A DNA stretch of 14,289 nt from an uncultured Gammaproteobacteria bacterium (GTDB lineage: Bacteria > Pseudomonadota > Gammaproteobacteria > Arenicellales > UBA868): the NCBI GenBank assembly GCA_913051905.1, contig CAJXBY010000053.1, forward strand, positions 1 to 14,289. The letters run 5' to 3'. The stretch's first letter is position 1. Every line of letters begins with the position of its first letter. The notes beneath the pieces are model-generated. The model saw only the letters and a program-made list of their open reading frames with translations. It was not told the origin of the DNA and did not search any database. Below are positions 7,628 through 14,289 of the stretch, one piece after another. A program made the translations under genes and the position numbers.

Positions 7628-7701
7628 CAGAACTAAATTTTTCTTTCAGGACGATCGTTGATCGAGATCCGAAGCAGACCGAATCGGCGGGCTGGACAGA
7701 G

Positions 7702-7727
7702 GCAGCGCTTCTTTTCTTAGCAGCGCT
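7702..7727. repeat. Direct repeat GCAGCGCT x2 upstream of hydrolase gene
   Basis: GCAGCGCT occurs at 7702-7709 and again at 7720-7727, 18 bases apart start to start, about 50 bases before the hydrolase start. Two near-helical-turn-spaced copies are compatible with a regulator binding site, but chance is possible. The rest of the 7582-7778 gap shows no gene. Confidence 0.3.
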
Positions 7728-7778
7728 ATTGCTCAACTCTCAGGACTAATTGATTCTTCACCCTAAGGCGGCCATACC

Positions 7779-8660
7779 ATGTCCACTATCACAACAGATG
7801 ACGACGTTCAGTTGTACTACGAGGAAGCAGGCAGTGGTGACCCCCTGCTGTTTGTGCACGAATTCGGCGGCGACCATCGCTCATGGGAACCGCAAATCAG
7901 ATTCTTTTCCAGGCGCTACCGCTGCATTACTTATGGCGCCCGCGGCTACCCGCCCTCAGAGGTACCCGAGGACGTTACCAGATATTCGCAGCAAAGAGCC
8001 GTTATCGATGCCATCAATGTGCTCGACGCATTGGACATCAGTGGTGCTCATATCGTCGGGCTCTCGATGGGGGGATTTACGGCGCTGCACATCGGACTTG
8101 ATTATCCTCAGCGAGCCCGGTCGCTGGTGGTAGCCGGCTGCGGCTACGGTGCTGAAAAAGAACACGCCGACTATTTCAAAGGGGTGTCAGTGGAAGTCGC
8201 CCAACAATTCGAGACTCTCGGCAGCGAAGCCTTCGCACGAACTTACGCCAGCGGGGCTGCACGGGTCCAGTTTCAAAACAAAGATCCCCGAGGGTGGGCC
8301 GAACTGGTCGAATGCCTCGCCCAGCACTCTTCCATAGGCGCCGCGAACACCATGCGGGGCGTTCAGTCCCAACGACCCTCCCTTTATGACCTGGAATCCG
8401 GTCTGAACAAACTCGCGACACCAACACTTGTGATTAACGGAGACGAGGACGACCACTGTCTGCAGCCTGGGTTGTTTCTAAAACGTACTATTCCCGCCTG
8501 TGGCCTCTTGGTGCTGCCCAAAACTGGGCACACAATCAATCTCGAAGAGCCAGACGCATTCAATTCAGCGGTCGCGGAATTTTTCGCACAGGTCGAGGCA
8601 GGCCGTTGGGCGCCGCGTGACCCACGGGCGGATCCTGCCCAGGTCATGCGCACCCGCTAA
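7779..8660 (+). CDS. Alpha/beta-fold hydrolase
   Basis: A 293-aa alpha/beta hydrolase with a complete catalytic triad: nucleophile elbow GLSMGG (Ser96), acid in NGDEDD (probably Asp224) and base in KTGHT (His251). HEFGG at 27-31 is the usual oxyanion-hole strand. No signal peptide, so cytoplasmic. It resembles the 3-oxoadipate enol-lactonase / carboxylesterase type of the superfamily, but the substrate cannot be assigned. Residues 270-293 are a Pro/Arg/Asp-rich tail beyond the usual domain end. ATG 7779 is preceded by AAGG ten bases upstream. It stands 197 bases after the [2Fe-2S] gene and 164 bases before the cupin gene on the same strand, and may be a separate unit in the same catabolic neighbourhood. 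Confidence 0.85.
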   Translation: MSTITTDDDVQLYYEEAGSGDPLLFVHEFGGDHRSWEPQIRFFSRRYRCITYGARGYPPSEVPEDVTRYSQQRAVIDAINVLDALDISGAHIVGLSMGGFTALHIGLDYPQRARSLVVAGCGYGAEKEHADYFKGVSVEVAQQFETLGSEAFARTYASGAARVQFQNKDPRGWAELVECLAQHSSIGAANTMRGVQSQRPSLYDLESGLNKLATPTLVINGDEDDHCLQPGLFLKRTIPACGLLVLPKTGHTINLEEPDAFNSAVAEFFAQVEAGRWAPRDPRADPAQVMRTR

Positions 8661-8750
8661 GGATCAGTCAGCATCTTCTGTGAAAGAACAATGTACACAG
8701 ATCATGCGGGGAGTCGGCATTTCCTTTTTTACCCCAATCCCGAGATATGG

Positions 8751-8777
8751 TTGAATAGCGGCAGACTACTATATAAA
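8751..8777 (+). promoter_or_regulatory. Candidate promoter for the cupin gene
   Basis: TTGAAT (8751-8756) and TATAAA (8772-8777) are 15 bases apart, a slightly short spacer. It sits about 50 bases before the cupin ATG in an otherwise empty 164-base gap. Visual match only. Confidence 0.35.
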
Positions 8778-8778
8778 T

Positions 8779-8794
8779 GACGCCGAAAGGCGTT
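8779..8794 (+). other. GNRA-tetraloop hairpin in the cupin 5' leader
   Basis: ACGCC-GAAA-GGCGT forms a five-pair stem closed by a GAAA tetraloop, extended by one G-T pair, then followed by a short TTTT. It would lie at the start of the cupin mRNA if the candidate promoter is right. It could stabilise the message or act as a weak terminator for the hydrolase transcript. Confidence 0.4.
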
Positions 8795-8824
8795 TTCGAT
8801 TAACCCTAGACCCGGAGACTTGAC

Positions 8825-9253
8825 ATGACACAAGCAGTTGCAGAAAAAAAAGAGACGGGCTCCTACGGACCCACCGTCAGCAGACAGAGCCAACCTGAAT
8901 ACATCACCGGCCGCCGTGCATTTTTCAAATACCGGGACCTTGGCGCTTCAGATGCGAGCCAAGGCAGATTCCGGGTTCAAATCATGTCGGCGGAAAAAGG
9001 CCTCTCCGAACCCACTGGCTGGCACTACCATGTCTGCGAAGGGCAATTTGTCTTTATGATGAGTGGCTGGGTGGATCTTACATTTGAAAACGGTGATCAA
9101 GTTCGAATTGGTGAGGGGGATTCGATCTATATTCCAGGCGGAATGAAACATAATGAGACGGCCACTTCTGATACCTTTGAACTGCTGGAAGTATCCGTTC
9201 CGGCTGATCTCGGAACTGAGCCGTGTGATCCACCGGAAGGCATGCCAGGCTAG
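8825..9253 (+). CDS. Single-domain cupin protein
   Basis: A 142-aa cupin with both conserved motifs. Motif 1 is GWHYHVCEGQFVFMMSG: His67, His69, and Glu72 or Gln74 at the usual Glu position. Motif 2 is GDSIYIPGGMKHNE with Pro103, Gly105 and His109. Probable metal ligands are His67, His69, Gln74 (or Glu72) and His109, so a mononuclear metal site is likely. The first 30 residues are polar and probably flexible. Function within cupins ranges from dioxygenases and isomerases to ligand sensors, and nothing here decides between them. The start is well supported by GGAG seven bases upstream of the ATG. It has its own candidate promoter and ends convergent to the GST gene, with a strong inverted repeat between the two. 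Confidence 0.85.
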   Translation: MTQAVAEKKETGSYGPTVSRQSQPEYITGRRAFFKYRDLGASDASQGRFRVQIMSAEKGLSEPTGWHYHVCEGQFVFMMSGWVDLTFENGDQVRIGEGDSIYIPGGMKHNETATSDTFELLEVSVPADLGTEPCDPPEGMPG

Positions 9254-9340
9254 TTCCCTTCTGTTTAGACGGGAGAATTAAGGTAGCTACCCGTTTATCC
9301 TTATTACTACTGCAAGGGAATATCCGAGGGTGCGCTAGCA

Positions 9341-9366
9341 CTTGTTCAGCGGACCTGCTGAACAAG
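9341..9366. terminator. Perfect 10-bp inverted repeat between convergent cupin and GST genes
   Basis: CTTGTTCAGC and GCTGAACAAG pair perfectly around the six-base loop GGACCT, ending four bases from the GST stop codon. Its position between convergent genes suggests a bidirectional terminator. Neither strand has a T-run after the stem, so it is not a canonical intrinsic terminator. It may act by protecting 3' ends or with Rho. Confidence 0.5.
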
Positions 9367-9370
9367 CCCG

Positions 9371-10021
9371 TCAGCCCTTTCTTCCCAGCCGCTCTACCGC
9401 GGGGTGCAGACTTGCCCTGGCACTTGGTCGCGCGTCTATACGTGCGAACCACCGATGGATATTCTGAAGACTTGGGTCGATGCTCTGACCGATCCCAGCG
9501 GCGAAATCCGTACAGCAGTACAGCACCAGATCAGCTATCGTCACGCGGTTACCACAAACGTATTGCTTGCCTTCCATCAGCGTATTCATCCACGCGAGAC
9601 CATCCTGCGCGGCCGCCTTCAATCCCTCGGCCGCTTCCGGCAGGCAGCGCATCCGGTCCTTGAACCGCTCCAGACCTTCGGAATAGCGATATCCGTTGTA
9701 CACGTTTTCGGTAATTTTCTGTTCAATGCGGCGCGTCCACATCCGTGTTTCCGCTCTCTCCTGGGCTGTGCTGCCCACTAACGCCGGCGCGGGATACAGC
9801 TCTTCCAGGTAGTCGCAAATAACTACCGTCTCCGCCAGTACCGAACCGTCGTCAAGTTCTAGAGCCGGCATCTGCCCGCCCGGATTGTGGTCGGTGTAAG
9901 GAGGTCGACGGTTCTCCCCTCCGATGACATCGTGCTCGAGAGACTCCAATTCAATTCCCTTTTCACTGATGAACATGCGCACCATCCGAGGATTGGGGCC
10001 AAAGGAATTCAGCAGCTTCAT
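9371..10021 (-). CDS. Glutathione S-transferase family protein
   Basis: A 216-aa two-domain cytosolic GST. The thioredoxin-like N-domain (1-80) begins MKLLNSFGPNPRMVR, has the cis-Pro loop GQMPAL (Pro52) and the glutathione gamma-glutamyl site AET (Glu64, Thr65). The all-helical C-domain contains the folding signature VTIADLVLY with the N-capping Thr161 and Asp164. Length is normal for the family. The catalytic Ser/Cys/Tyr is not obvious; Ser6 and Asn10 are candidates. Role: glutathione conjugation, isomerisation or reduction of an electrophilic intermediate. ATG 10021 is preceded by GAGGAA at a suitable distance. It lies 152 bases downstream of the MmgE/PrpD gene on the same strand, but a hairpin terminator lies between, so it is probably transcribed at least partly on its own. 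Confidence 0.85.
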   Translation of the reverse strand: MKLLNSFGPNPRMVRMFISEKGIELESLEHDVIGGENRRPPYTDHNPGGQMPALELDDGSVLAETVVICDYLEELYPAPALVGSTAQERAETRMWTRRIEQKITENVYNGYRYSEGLERFKDRMRCLPEAAEGLKAAAQDGLAWMNTLMEGKQYVCGNRVTIADLVLYCCTDFAAGIGQSIDPSLQNIHRWFARIDARPSARASLHPAVERLGRKG

Positions 10022-10137
10022 TGATTTACTTCCTCAAGGTTGAACAGTCATCACAGACAGATTTGCAAAACGCTCGCCGGCTGACTTGCCTGTTTCTTTA
10101 TCACTTCCAATTTCTTCTCTCGGACTTCTGACATTAA

Positions 10138-10160
10138 GCCGGACTCAAGCCCAGTCCGGC
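10138..10160 (-). terminator. Hairpin terminator after the MmgE/PrpD gene
   Basis: GCCGGACT and AGTCCGGC form an eight-pair GC-rich perfect stem with a seven-base loop, 13 bases after the MmgE/PrpD stop on the minus strand. Only TTAATG follows, so the T-run is weak. Position and stem strength favour a terminator separating this gene from GST. Confidence 0.5.
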
Positions 10161-10173
10161 AGTGGCCTCTTCC

Positions 10174-11505
10174 CTACACGCCGAATAAAGCGACCGCAGC
10201 TGGCGATTGATCCATTTGATCAATTGCACTCACCAGCCTGCCCGTGCGTTCGTCGCCAATCACAGGCACCACCAGTCGATGGAATTTCTCCGTTAATTTG
10301 CACCTTTGAGTCTCGGTATCCGGACACGGTTCGCTGACATCGGCAAAATTTTCCAGACGTTGGCCCGACTTTGTCCTGATCACCACATTGGCACAGTTGG
10401 GATTCGGCAGGTCTTGATCTATCAATTCGATACGTTCACGCAGAGCGACAAGATCGCTGCGCCTTGCTGTCTCGTCCGAATAGGAACCCAGAGTTGCCGT
10501 ATCGACACCGGCAATCGCCATCGCAATCAGGTGTCGAATAGAGAACTTGATTTCCAGCCCCGACGAGGGTGACACGATGTCGCAGACGTCGTGCAGCGAA
10601 GGCAGAACTCCGATCTCCACCCGGTGGACTTCGTCGGGCCTGAAGCCGTTGGCCGAGACGATGCTCCCAACGGCTTCAAGACTCGCATGAGTGAGATAAC
10701 AGGCGGCATGATATTTGTACAGACCCGCTTCCACGGCCAGCCGCCCGCTGCCGGGTTCCGGGAGAACGGAGACTGAAAAACTCGTCGTCTGCGTATGCGC
10801 GAATCCCTGATGGGCCTCGATAGCATCTGGATTAGCGTCAAAGCCCCGTGCTGCCCAACGCGCTGACAGCAACCCATTCAGCGCGGCTTTACCGGCATGC
10901 AGCGGTTTCGCCATGGTGCCGAACATCGCCTTGAGACCTGCCGCCTGCGTCGCCGCAAGACCCAGAGCATGCGCACACTGTCCGGCATCGAGGCCGAGGA
11001 GTCTCGCCGCACCTGCCGCTGCACCAAAGGTACCGGCGGTACCGGTCGCGTGCCAGCCTGCGAGGTAGTGATCCGGCTCCACCATCTCACCGACTGCACA
11101 CGCGATCTGGTAGCCCACAATAAACGCATCGAGCAGTTCGCGGCCGCTGGATTGATGCTGTTCAGCCAGGGTCAGTACAGCAGGCAATACAGCGACAGTG
11201 GGATGGCCGTGCAGTTGGCGATTGACGTCGTCAAAATCCAGTGCGTGAGACGCTGCACCGTTGATCAAAGCCGCAGTGGCTGGGGCAACCGTTTCTGGCC
11301 TGCCGATCAAAGAGCAGATCCCGCTTTCCCCGTTCTCTAGGGCGTCAGCGACGAGAATATCCACCAGCGGTTCCCGCGCGCCGGCAATGGTGACCCCGGT
11401 CCAGTCAAGCACAGCATGCCTCGCACGGGCGAGGGTTTCTTCGCGAATCCTGCTGGTATCAAAACCCGCGATCCACTCGGCAATCTGACACGTGGTCTTT
11501 TCCAT
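10174..11505 (-). CDS. MmgE/PrpD family protein
   Basis: A 443-aa protein of the MmgE/PrpD family, which includes 2-methylcitrate dehydratase and cis-aconitate decarboxylase. The helical domain has the family blocks SHALDFDD (Asp90-Asp93) with HGHP (His99, His101), GWHATGT (His152) and AKPLHAGKAA (Lys200, His203), which correspond to active-site positions known from cis-aconitate decarboxylase. A smaller lid domain follows. Length is typical. No prpB, prpC or acnD homologue is nearby, so a methylcitrate-cycle role is not supported; the substrate is probably another dicarboxylate or hydroxyacid. ATG 11505 is chosen because GGAG lies eight bases upstream; a TTG precedes it directly. It is divergent from the hydroxyacid dehydrogenase, sharing a 230-base intergenic region, and is followed by a hairpin. 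Confidence 0.85.
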   Translation of the reverse strand: MEKTTCQIAEWIAGFDTSRIREETLARARHAVLDWTGVTIAGAREPLVDILVADALENGESGICSLIGRPETVAPATAALINGAASHALDFDDVNRQLHGHPTVAVLPAVLTLAEQHQSSGRELLDAFIVGYQIACAVGEMVEPDHYLAGWHATGTAGTFGAAAGAARLLGLDAGQCAHALGLAATQAAGLKAMFGTMAKPLHAGKAALNGLLSARWAARGFDANPDAIEAHQGFAHTQTTSFSVSVLPEPGSGRLAVEAGLYKYHAACYLTHASLEAVGSIVSANGFRPDEVHRVEIGVLPSLHDVCDIVSPSSGLEIKFSIRHLIAMAIAGVDTATLGSYSDETARRSDLVALRERIELIDQDLPNPNCANVVIRTKSGQRLENFADVSEPCPDTETQRCKLTEKFHRLVVPVIGDERTGRLVSAIDQMDQSPAAVALFGV

Positions 11506-11551
11506 CAATAGATCTCCGCTTTTTCCGACAGCTACCGGCCGATGAAATGAG

Positions 11552-11572
11552 AGAGCCGATTTTTTGGGCTCT
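11552..11572. repeat. Inverted repeat in the divergent MmgE/PrpD - dehydrogenase spacer
   Basis: AGAGCC and GGCTCT flank nine mostly T bases, 47 bases upstream of the MmgE/PrpD start. It may be a regulator site controlling one or both divergent genes. The arms are short, so chance is possible. Confidence 0.25.
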
Positions 11573-11679
11573 GTCTACCCCCTCTCACGCCACGACTATA
11601 ACTCCGCAAGCGCACGGACGGTACTGACTTGCTCCCCTGCCGGGCCTCAATCGGATGACAAGGTCGGATCCTCACTTGC

Positions 11680-11688
11680 TGTTACTAT
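11680..11688 (+). promoter_or_regulatory. Candidate extended -10 promoter for the hydroxyacid dehydrogenase
   Basis: TGTTACTAT fits an extended -10 element (TGn plus TACTAT). No good -35 is seen at 16-18 bases upstream, as is common for extended -10 promoters. The leader would be about 45 bases. Confidence 0.3.
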
Positions 11689-11737
11689 CTGATTCGCTCT
11701 GGAAATATTGCGACGCCCCGAATTGAGGACAGGACAG

Positions 11738-12670
11738 ATGAGCAAAATCGGATTGATAGGTCTGGGTACCATGGGTACCCATTTTGCCGCGAATCTACTG
11801 AAAGCCGGCATGCAACTCACGGTGCATGATGCGCGTCATCAAAGCGCCGAACCGCATCTAGCAGCTGGTGCCAGCTGGGCCGATACACCACGGGAGCTTG
11901 CCGGGGATTCGGATGTGATCTTGACCTCGCTACCCGGACCGCCCGAGGTCGAGGCCGTGGCACTGGACGAAGCCGATGGCCTAATTGCCGGCATGGCACC
12001 GGGATCCGTGTTGTTCGATCTTTCTACAAACTCTCCCAGCGTTGTGCGCAGTATCCACAAAGTTTTCGGCGGCAGGAATCTGGATTGTCTGGATGCTCCC
12101 GTCAGCGGCGGACCTAAGGGTGCGGCTTCGGGGAAAATGGCTATCTGGGTGGGTGGCGACACGCAGGTCTTTAAGAAACACCGGAAGGTCCTCGATGCCC
12201 TCGGCGATCAGGTTCGGTATATCGGTCCCATCGGCGCCGGCACCGTAGCGAAGTTGGTGCACAATGCGGCGGGCTATGCCATTCAGACGGTGATGGCAGA
12301 AGTCTTCTCTGTCGGCGTCAAGGCAGGTGTGGAACCTCTGGCTTTGTTCCAGGCTATCCGTCAGGGTGTACGGGGGCGGCAGCGGACCTTCGACAGCCTG
12401 TCAGAACACTATCTAATCAATCAGTACGATCCACCCGATTTCGCCTTGCGGCTGGCCCACAAGGACGTGTCGCTCGCAGCAGAACTCGGGCGTGAATTTG
12501 ATGTACCCATGCGCCTGATCAACCTGACACTGGCGGAGATGGGTGAGGCACTGGATCGCGGCTGGGGGGATCGAGACTCGCGGGTTGCCATGCTCCTACA
12601 GCAGGAAAGAGCCGATATCGACTTTGCTTTAGACCCTGCCGATGTGCGAGGTGTTATCGAAGCGGATTAG
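11738..12670 (+). CDS. NAD(P)-dependent beta-hydroxyacid dehydrogenase (3-hydroxyisobutyrate dehydrogenase family)
   Basis: A 310-aa enzyme of the beta-hydroxyacid dehydrogenase family (3-hydroxyisobutyrate dehydrogenase, tartronate semialdehyde reductase). The N-terminal Rossmann motif is IGLIGLGTMG (4-13). The substrate-binding block DAPVSGGPKGAASGKM begins at Asp119. The catalytic-Lys helix GAGTVAKLVHNAAGY carries Lys172 and Asn176; His175 replaces the first Asn of the usual K-x-x-N-N, as in 6-phosphogluconate dehydrogenase relatives. Asp31 (VHDAR), at the end of the second beta strand, suggests NAD preference, though this is not decisive. ATG 11738 fits the family start and has GAGG nine bases upstream; the open frame back to 11708 adds only ten non-conserved residues. 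It is divergent from MmgE/PrpD and convergent with the thiamine diphosphate enzyme. It could reduce a semialdehyde made by that enzyme, but this is inference. Confidence 0.85.
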   Translation: MSKIGLIGLGTMGTHFAANLLKAGMQLTVHDARHQSAEPHLAAGASWADTPRELAGDSDVILTSLPGPPEVEAVALDEADGLIAGMAPGSVLFDLSTNSPSVVRSIHKVFGGRNLDCLDAPVSGGPKGAASGKMAIWVGGDTQVFKKHRKVLDALGDQVRYIGPIGAGTVAKLVHNAAGYAIQTVMAEVFSVGVKAGVEPLALFQAIRQGVRGRQRTFDSLSEHYLINQYDPPDFALRLAHKDVSLAAELGREFDVPMRLINLTLAEMGEALDRGWGDRDSRVAMLLQQERADIDFALDPADVRGVIEAD

Positions 12671-12684
12671 GTGTTCCTAAATCG

Positions 12685-12696
12685 CTGGTATACCAG
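12685..12696. repeat. 12-bp perfect palindrome CTGGTATACCAG between convergent genes
   Basis: A perfect palindrome 15 bases after the dehydrogenase stop and 47 bases from the stop of the converging gene. It may form a short stem with a TATA loop. There is no T-run, so a terminator call is weak. Confidence 0.3.
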
Positions 12697-12742
12697 TGCA
12701 GCTGAATCTGGCCTTGTGCCGATTAAATGTATCGCCCACTAA

Positions 12743-14287
12743 TCAGGCCAGACGCTTCGAAAACGTTTTGAGCAGTTCCATTCCGATTGTCGGTTGCTTG
12801 ATCAGCGCTTCTCGAAACACAACCCCATCGAGCACCAGCGTCTGGGCTCCATTCGGGCCAGCCACAACTGTCGCTGAGCGGGGCTGTTCTGCGAGGATCG
12901 CCATTTCACCAAAGCATGCCCCGGGCTCGAGGGCGATCTGGTTGTCCTGCCCTTCCTCGGAGCTGAGAACAAGAGCCTCGCCGTCGACCAGCAGGAACAC
13001 TTCGCCGCCATCAGCCCCTTTCTCGAATATCAGCTCACCCGCCCGGTAGGACCGCTCCTCCATGAAGCTGGAGATGACCTCCAGGCTGTCACTACTACAT
13101 CCGGAAAAAAGGTCGGTCTGTTTCAACCAGTGCGACCGGGTCGCGGTCGGAATCTCTCCCAAGCGCCGCGACAACTTCATATTCTCGCCGTAATCAACTG
13201 GGCAGTCGATGACCACCGGGCAACCCGCATCAAGCGCCTGATTCAGAACCCGAGGTAACTCATCAGCCGACTCGACCCTCTTCCCGATGGCACCAAAGGC
13301 TTCGGCAAGCTTCACGAAGTCCGGGTTTTGGAAATCGATGTGCGAGTTTCTGCCGAACTCGGCTTCCTGCTTCCAGCGGATCAGTCCGTACTGTGAATCA
13401 GTCCAAACCAGTATTACCATGGGCAGCTTCAGCCGCACAGCGGTCTCCAGGTCCTGAACATTCATCATAAAACCGCCGTCACCACAGATCGCCAAGACTT
13501 TGCGATCAGGAAAGCTCAGCTTGGCGCCGATCGCACCCGGGAGGGCAAACCCCATTGAACAGAATCCGTTGGAGATCAGGCACGTGTTTGGCCCTTCACA
13601 CTGGTAATAGCGCCCTATCCACATTTTGTGGGCCCCGACGTCCGACAGAAGAATATCGTCGGCCCCAAGCGCCCTACGGACATCAGAAAGGATTCGTTGC
13701 GGCTTGACCGGAAACCCGGTATCCCCGGTGTATTGTTCGAATTCCTGTTGCATCGTTTCTCGGTAGGAGAGGTACCGCTCACGTTCCACCAGCACCTCGT
13801 TCCCGAGCTCTGCCAAGAGAGACTCAAGTGCCGCCGAGATGTCCGCTGGTATATCGACCTCTGGAGCAAAATGGGCATCGACCTCCGCAGCTGTTGCATC
13901 GATACTGATCACACGCTTGGGTCGCCCCCGATTCCACAATTTAGGGTGGTACTCAACCAGGTCATAACCGACCGCGAGCACGACATCCGCCTCCTCAAGG
14001 GCCAGTCCCACCACATCTCGTGCCTGAAGTCCTAGCGTGAAAAGGCAATTGGGATGTGACGCAGGAATGGCGCCTTTACCCATGAAGGTGTTAACAACGG
14101 GTATCCCGGTCGACTCACTCAAAGCGATCAACTGCGGGGTGCCCCCAGCTCTCAAGAGTCCGTTACCCGCCAGAATAACGGGCAATTCTGCCGCTCTCAG
14201 CAATTTCGCAGCCTTGGCCAGCTCACGGGCATTCGCCTCTGGCTGCACCGATGGTGCCGGGGCCAGCGGGCCGACCAGTGAGCGGTG
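12743..14287 (-). CDS. Acetolactate-synthase-like thiamine diphosphate enzyme fused to a cyclic-nucleotide-binding domain, 5' partial
   Basis: The frame is open to the window edge, so the N-terminal pyrimidine-binding domain with the catalytic Glu lies outside. Numbering is from an internal GTG at 14248. Residues 1-150 are the central domain of the thiamine diphosphate (ThDP) enzyme family. Residues 180-365 are the pyrophosphate-binding domain, with HKMWIGRYY, ISNGFCSMGFALPGAIGAK and the cofactor motif GDGGFMMN (Asp257) ending in WTDSQYG; Asp284 sits where catabolic acetolactate synthase has its second metal ligand. These blocks and VDYGENMKLSRRLGE resemble catabolic acetolactate synthase. 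With no stop or frame change, residues 375-501 form a complete cNMP-binding domain: GELIFEKG, then the phosphate-binding cassette FGEMAILAEQPRSAT with Glu448 and Arg457. The protein ends with a short final helix. Expected reaction: 2-oxoacid decarboxylation and carboligation, perhaps gated by cAMP or cGMP. I do not know of a characterised protein with this architecture. Confidence 0.85.
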   Translation of the reverse strand, partial: HRSLVGPLAPAPSVQPEANARELAKAAKLLRAAELPVILAGNGLLRAGGTPQLIALSESTGIPVVNTFMGKGAIPASHPNCLFTLGLQARDVVGLALEEADVVLAVGYDLVEYHPKLWNRGRPKRVISIDATAAEVDAHFAPEVDIPADISAALESLLAELGNEVLVERERYLSYRETMQQEFEQYTGDTGFPVKPQRILSDVRRALGADDILLSDVGAHKMWIGRYYQCEGPNTCLISNGFCSMGFALPGAIGAKLSFPDRKVLAICGDGGFMMNVQDLETAVRLKLPMVILVWTDSQYGLIRWKQEAEFGRNSHIDFQNPDFVKLAEAFGAIGKRVESADELPRVLNQALDAGCPVVIDCPVDYGENMKLSRRLGEIPTATRSHWLKQTDLFSGCSSDSLEVISSFMEERSYRAGELIFEKGADGGEVFLLVDGEALVLSSEEGQDNQIALEPGACFGEMAILAEQPRSATVVAGPNGAQTLVLDGVVFREALIKQPTIGMELLKTFSKRLA

Positions 14288-14289
14288 TT

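Noticed and set aside
8679..8699. TGTGA...CACA pair as a CRP site upstream of the cupin
   Set aside because: The spacing between half sites does not fit the 6-base CRP spacer. It was attractive because of the cAMP theme, but it is not a match.
8700..8732. Terminator after the hydrolase gene (ATGC...GCAT then TTTTTT)
   Set aside because: The stem is only four pairs with a nine-base loop, too weak despite the T-run.
10174..11505. Methylcitrate cycle (prpD) assignment
   Set aside because: No prpB, prpC or acnD genes are present, and the family has many other functions.
11708..11737. Start at 11708 for the hydroxyacid dehydrogenase
   Set aside because: It adds ten residues before a Rossmann strand that normally begins at the N-terminus; GAGG precedes ATG 11738.
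12743..14289. Glyoxylate carboligase identity for the ThDP enzyme
   Set aside because: The cofactor-domain blocks resemble catabolic acetolactate synthase (HKMWIGRYY, ENMKLSRRLGE), and the catalytic-Glu region needed to decide is outside the window.

Overview
The window is a gene-dense stretch of moderately GC-rich bacterial DNA. Short intergenic gaps, Shine-Dalgarno starts, several GTG/TTG starts and the protein families suggest a free-living heterotrophic proteobacterium, probably known mainly from environmental sequencing. This is an impression from families and style, not a database match. I see no rRNA, tRNA, CRISPR array, insertion sequence or phage gene.

Layout. (1) 3-2930 (+) is the 3' part of a large signalling protein: the C-terminal half of a class III nucleotidyl cyclase domain, then a STAND-type AAA ATPase and a long helical-repeat region. 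(2) 5177-2962 (-) is a compact three-gene set: a PPOX-fold flavin/F420-type protein, a DUF427 protein and an AmrS-like radical SAM enzyme with an unusual Cys-rich tail. (3) 5532-7581 (+) is a two-gene redox pair: a SdhA/FrdA-family flavoprotein lacking one signature active-site His, and a small stand-alone [2Fe-2S] protein with a hybrid Cys spacing. (4) 7779-9253 (+) holds an alpha/beta hydrolase and a small cupin. (5) 11505-9371 (-) holds an MmgE/PrpD-family protein and a glutathione S-transferase. (6) 11738-12670 (+) is a beta-hydroxyacid dehydrogenase, convergent with (7) 14289-12743 (-), an acetolactate-synthase-like thiamine diphosphate enzyme that continues in frame into a C-terminal cyclic-nucleotide-binding domain.

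How the genes may work together. Regions 3 to 7 look like a small-organic-acid or CoA-independent catabolic neighbourhood: hydrolase, cupin, GST, dehydratase/decarboxylase-like MmgE/PrpD, hydroxyacid dehydrogenase, 2-oxoacid carboligase, and a soluble flavoprotein-ferredoxin pair for electron transfer. No pathway can be named from the sequence. The most unusual item is the thiamine diphosphate enzyme fused to a cNMP-binding domain whose phosphate-binding cassette (conserved Glu and Arg) is intact. A nucleotide cyclase lies at the other end of the same window, so direct allosteric control of a carboligase by cAMP or cGMP is a testable idea. The two genes are about 10 kb apart and not co-transcribed, so the link is conjecture.
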